Source of the DNA: Pseudomonas sp. KU43P
GTDB lineage: Bacteria > Pseudomonadota > Gammaproteobacteria > Pseudomonadales > Pseudomonadaceae
Reading direction: 5' to 3'
DNA length: 64,000 nt
NCBI RefSeq assembly: GCF_033095865.1
Contig: NZ_AP019365.1
Location: forward strand, 2,267,501-2,331,500
Below the pieces are notes generated by a model. It did no database searches and was not told the origin of the DNA. It saw only the letters and a program-made list of their open reading frames with translations. Below, one piece after another: positions 62,364-64,000 of this stretch. The translations under genes were made by a program, and so were the position numbers. Position 1 is the first letter of the stretch. Each line of letters starts with the position of its first letter.

Positions 62364-63733
62364 CGCCGGGCCTCCTGGCGTAGCGTTGCCACTGGGTGCG
62401 GCGCGTGCAGGCGGTCGCCCTGGCCGAACAGCTTGTTGCGCAGCGTGCCCTCGGCGTATTCGCGCTTAAACAGTCCGCGTGCCTGAAGTTCCGGGACCAG
62501 CAGGTCGACGACTGCAGTGAAGGTTTCCGGGGCCACCACACTGGCCAGGTTGAAGCCATCGACGTCGGTGTCCTCGACCCACTCCTGCAACTGATCCGCC
62601 ACGCTCTGCGCCGAGCCCACCAGTACCGGCCCGTCGCCGCCGATGGCGCAGTAGTCGGCGATTTCGGCGGTGGTCCAGGTGCGCGAGGGATCGGCCCGGG
62701 TGAACGCCTCGACGGCAGACTGAATGGCCTCGCTGGGCACTTCACGCAGCACCTGGTCTGGCTCAAGCTTGGCGAAGTCGATGCCGGTCCAGCCCGACAT
62801 CAGGGTCAAGGCGCCGGTGGCGCTGGCGTACTCGCGGTACTCGCGCAGCAAGGCGAGGGCGGCTTTGTCGGTTGGCGCGACGATCACCGTCAATTGCTCG
62901 AAAATCAACACGCTGTCTGCGGCCCGGCCTGCCGCGACGGCGGCAGCACGCAGGTCGGCTACCTGCTTTTTCAGCACGGCCTTGCTCGGTGCGGCGACGA
63001 ACACGCATTCGGCGTTAGCGGCAGCGAACGCCCGGCCACGGCTGGAAGCCCCAGCCTGATAAAGCACCGGTGTGCGCTGCGGTGACGGTTCGCTGAGGTG
63101 AAAGCCCGGTACCTTGAAGTAGGTGCCATCGTGCGCGATGCCATGCACTTTGCGCGGGTCGGCATACACGCCACTGGCCCGGTCGGCGCACACCGCATCG
63201 TCTTCCCAACTGGTTTCCCAGAGCTTGTAGCAGACCTGCAGGTATTCCTCGGCCAAGGCATAGCGCTGGTCGTGGCTCAATTGGTCACGTTGGCCGAGGT
63301 TGCGCGCACCGCTGGCCAGGTAGGAGGTGACGATGTTCCAGCCGGCGCGGCCTTGGGTCAGGTGGTCAAGCGTGCTCATGCGCCGGGCGAACGGAAACGG
63401 GTGCTCGAACGACACCGAGGCGGTCACGCCAAAGCCCAGGTGGCGCGTGGCGGCAGCCATGGCGGGCACCAGCTGCAGGGGGTCGTTGACCGGCACCTGG
63501 GCGGCGTTGCTCAAGGCGGCGTCGGCGCTGGCGCCGTACACGTCGTACACCCCCAGCACGTCGGCGATGAACAGGCCGTCGATGCAGCCGCGCTCCAGTG
63601 TTCTGGCCAGCTCCGTCCAGTAGTGGATGTCGGTGTAGCGCGTGGCCTGGTCCCGTGGGTGGCGCCACAGGCCGGGCGCCAGGTGGCCGACGGTGTTCAT
63701 GGCAAAGGCATTGAGGCGAATCTGCTTGGTCAT
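62360..63733 (-). CDS. LLM-class flavin monooxygenase, NtaA/SnaA/DszA family
   Basis: A 457-residue luciferase-like monooxygenase using reduced FMN. F-A-M-N-T-V-G-H-L near the start, G-R-A-G-W-N-I-V-T-S (near 128) and Y-Q-A-G-A-S-S-R-G-R-x-F-A-A (near 228) are the NtaA/DszA/SnaA signature. With the DszC-like gene before it and the Met-type transporter after it, it probably desulfurises an imported organosulfur compound. Substrate not determined. Confidence 0.88.
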   Translation of the reverse strand: MTKQIRLNAFAMNTVGHLAPGLWRHPRDQATRYTDIHYWTELARTLERGCIDGLFIADVLGVYDVYGASADAALSNAAQVPVNDPLQLVPAMAAATRHLGFGVTASVSFEHPFPFARRMSTLDHLTQGRAGWNIVTSYLASGARNLGQRDQLSHDQRYALAEEYLQVCYKLWETSWEDDAVCADRASGVYADPRKVHGIAHDGTYFKVPGFHLSEPSPQRTPVLYQAGASSRGRAFAAANAECVFVAAPSKAVLKKQVADLRAAAVAAGRAADSVLIFEQLTVIVAPTDKAALALLREYREYASATGALTLMSGWTGIDFAKLEPDQVLREVPSEAIQSAVEAFTRADPSRTWTTAEIADYCAIGGDGPVLVGSAQSVADQLQEWVEDTDVDGFNLASVVAPETFTAVVDLLVPELQARGLFKREYAEGTLRNKLFGQGDRLHAPHPVATLRQEARR

Positions 63734-63743
63734 GGCGCGGGCC

Positions 63744-64000
63744 TCAGTTCCAGTCGTGGCGGGCCGGCTTGATGCCGTTCAAGGCCCAGTTGCCGACCAG
63801 GTGGTACTTCCAGCGCACCGGGTCGTGCAGGGTGTGTACGCGGGCGTTGCGCCAGTGCCGGTCGAAGTTGTGGCGGGTCAGTGAGGAACGTGTGCCGCCC
63901 AGTTCGAACAGGCGGTTGCTGGCTTCGATGGCGGCTTCGGTGGTCAGCACCTTGGCTTTGGCCACAGCCAGTGAGGCGGCGGCGACGTTGTCTTCGTCGG
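63744..64000 (-). CDS. DszC/SfnC-like acyl-CoA-dehydrogenase-fold monooxygenase, C-terminal part
   Basis: Only the last 85 codons are in the window; the gene continues past base 64000. The C-terminal sequence (V-A-K-A-K-V-L-T-T-E-A-A, E-L-G-G-T-R-S-S, H-D-P-V-R-W-K-Y-H-L-V-G-N-W) is that of DszC/SfnC-type flavin monooxygenases. It is upstream of the NtaA-like gene in the same orientation, ten bases apart, so it belongs to the sulfur operon. Start not visible. Confidence 0.82.
   Translation of the reverse strand, partial: DEDNVAAASLAVAKAKVLTTEAAIEASNRLFELGGTRSSLTRHNFDRHWRNARVHTLHDPVRWKYHLVGNWALNGIKPARHDWN

Overview
The window is chromosomal DNA of a fluorescent Pseudomonas, most likely of the P. 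putida group. The support is GC-rich coding sequence, a CatR-catBCA beta-ketoadipate module whose CatR closely matches my recollection of the P. putida protein, a QuiC1-type fused dehydroshikimate dehydratase, a DOPA-type decarboxylase, and many paired REP palindromes built on the core GCCGGCAAGCCGGCTCCCACA or its complement. No rRNA, tRNA or CRISPR array was seen. Regulators are abundant: seven LysR, four AraC and one TetR.

Layout. 1-5.7 kb: Tam methyltransferase, a DUF2784-like membrane protein, a LysR/organophosphate-type MFS pair, a YebC/PmpR paralogue and a LysR. 5.7-11 kb: aromatic amino acid decarboxylase, shikimate-type MHS transporter and quiC. 11-15.8 kb: molybdate-binding Mop protein with a ModE-like palindrome, TetR, GlxA-type AraC, AbrB-family membrane protein and its divergent LysR. 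15.8-20.6 kb: D-serine dehydratase, catR and catBCA. 20.8-27.5 kb: MFS / AraC / opine-dehydrogenase-like / 3-hydroxyacyl-CoA-dehydrogenase-like cluster facing a chemoreceptor. 27.6-36.7 kb: NIPSNAP protein, OprD porin, LysR and a seven-gene operon matching iacABCDEFG (indole-3-acetate type) in content and order. Its expected product, catechol, would feed catBCA about 11 kb away. 36.7-39.5 kb: GNAT, AhpD-like, LpxO and ThpR. 39.5-43.5 kb: FecI/FecR/TonB-receptor iron signalling set. 43.5-56.2 kb: redox enzymes, exporters, a stand-alone cysteine desulfurase and an acyl-CoA dehydrogenase with their regulators. 58.6-64 kb: TerC, then a sulfur-scavenging operon (DszC-like, NtaA-like, MetI, MetQ, MetN).

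The most unusual stretch is the AT-richer islet at about 56.3-58.5 kb. It carries a 49-residue Com-like zinc-ribbon gene, a colicin-M-like lipid II-degrading bacteriocin, and a four-helix membrane protein that is probably its immunity factor. On one side is the stump of an IS5-family transposase; on the other is what looks like the truncated 5' end of an SPFH/band-7 gene. The bacteriocin keeps the D-x-Y-D and Arg of the catalytic signature but has Trp where colicin M has its essential His.

Many starts were moved from the longest open frame to an internal codon using ribosome-binding sites, family length and overlap with REPs; these choices are explained in the entries. All homology statements rest on recognition of motifs and remembered family sequences, not on searches.
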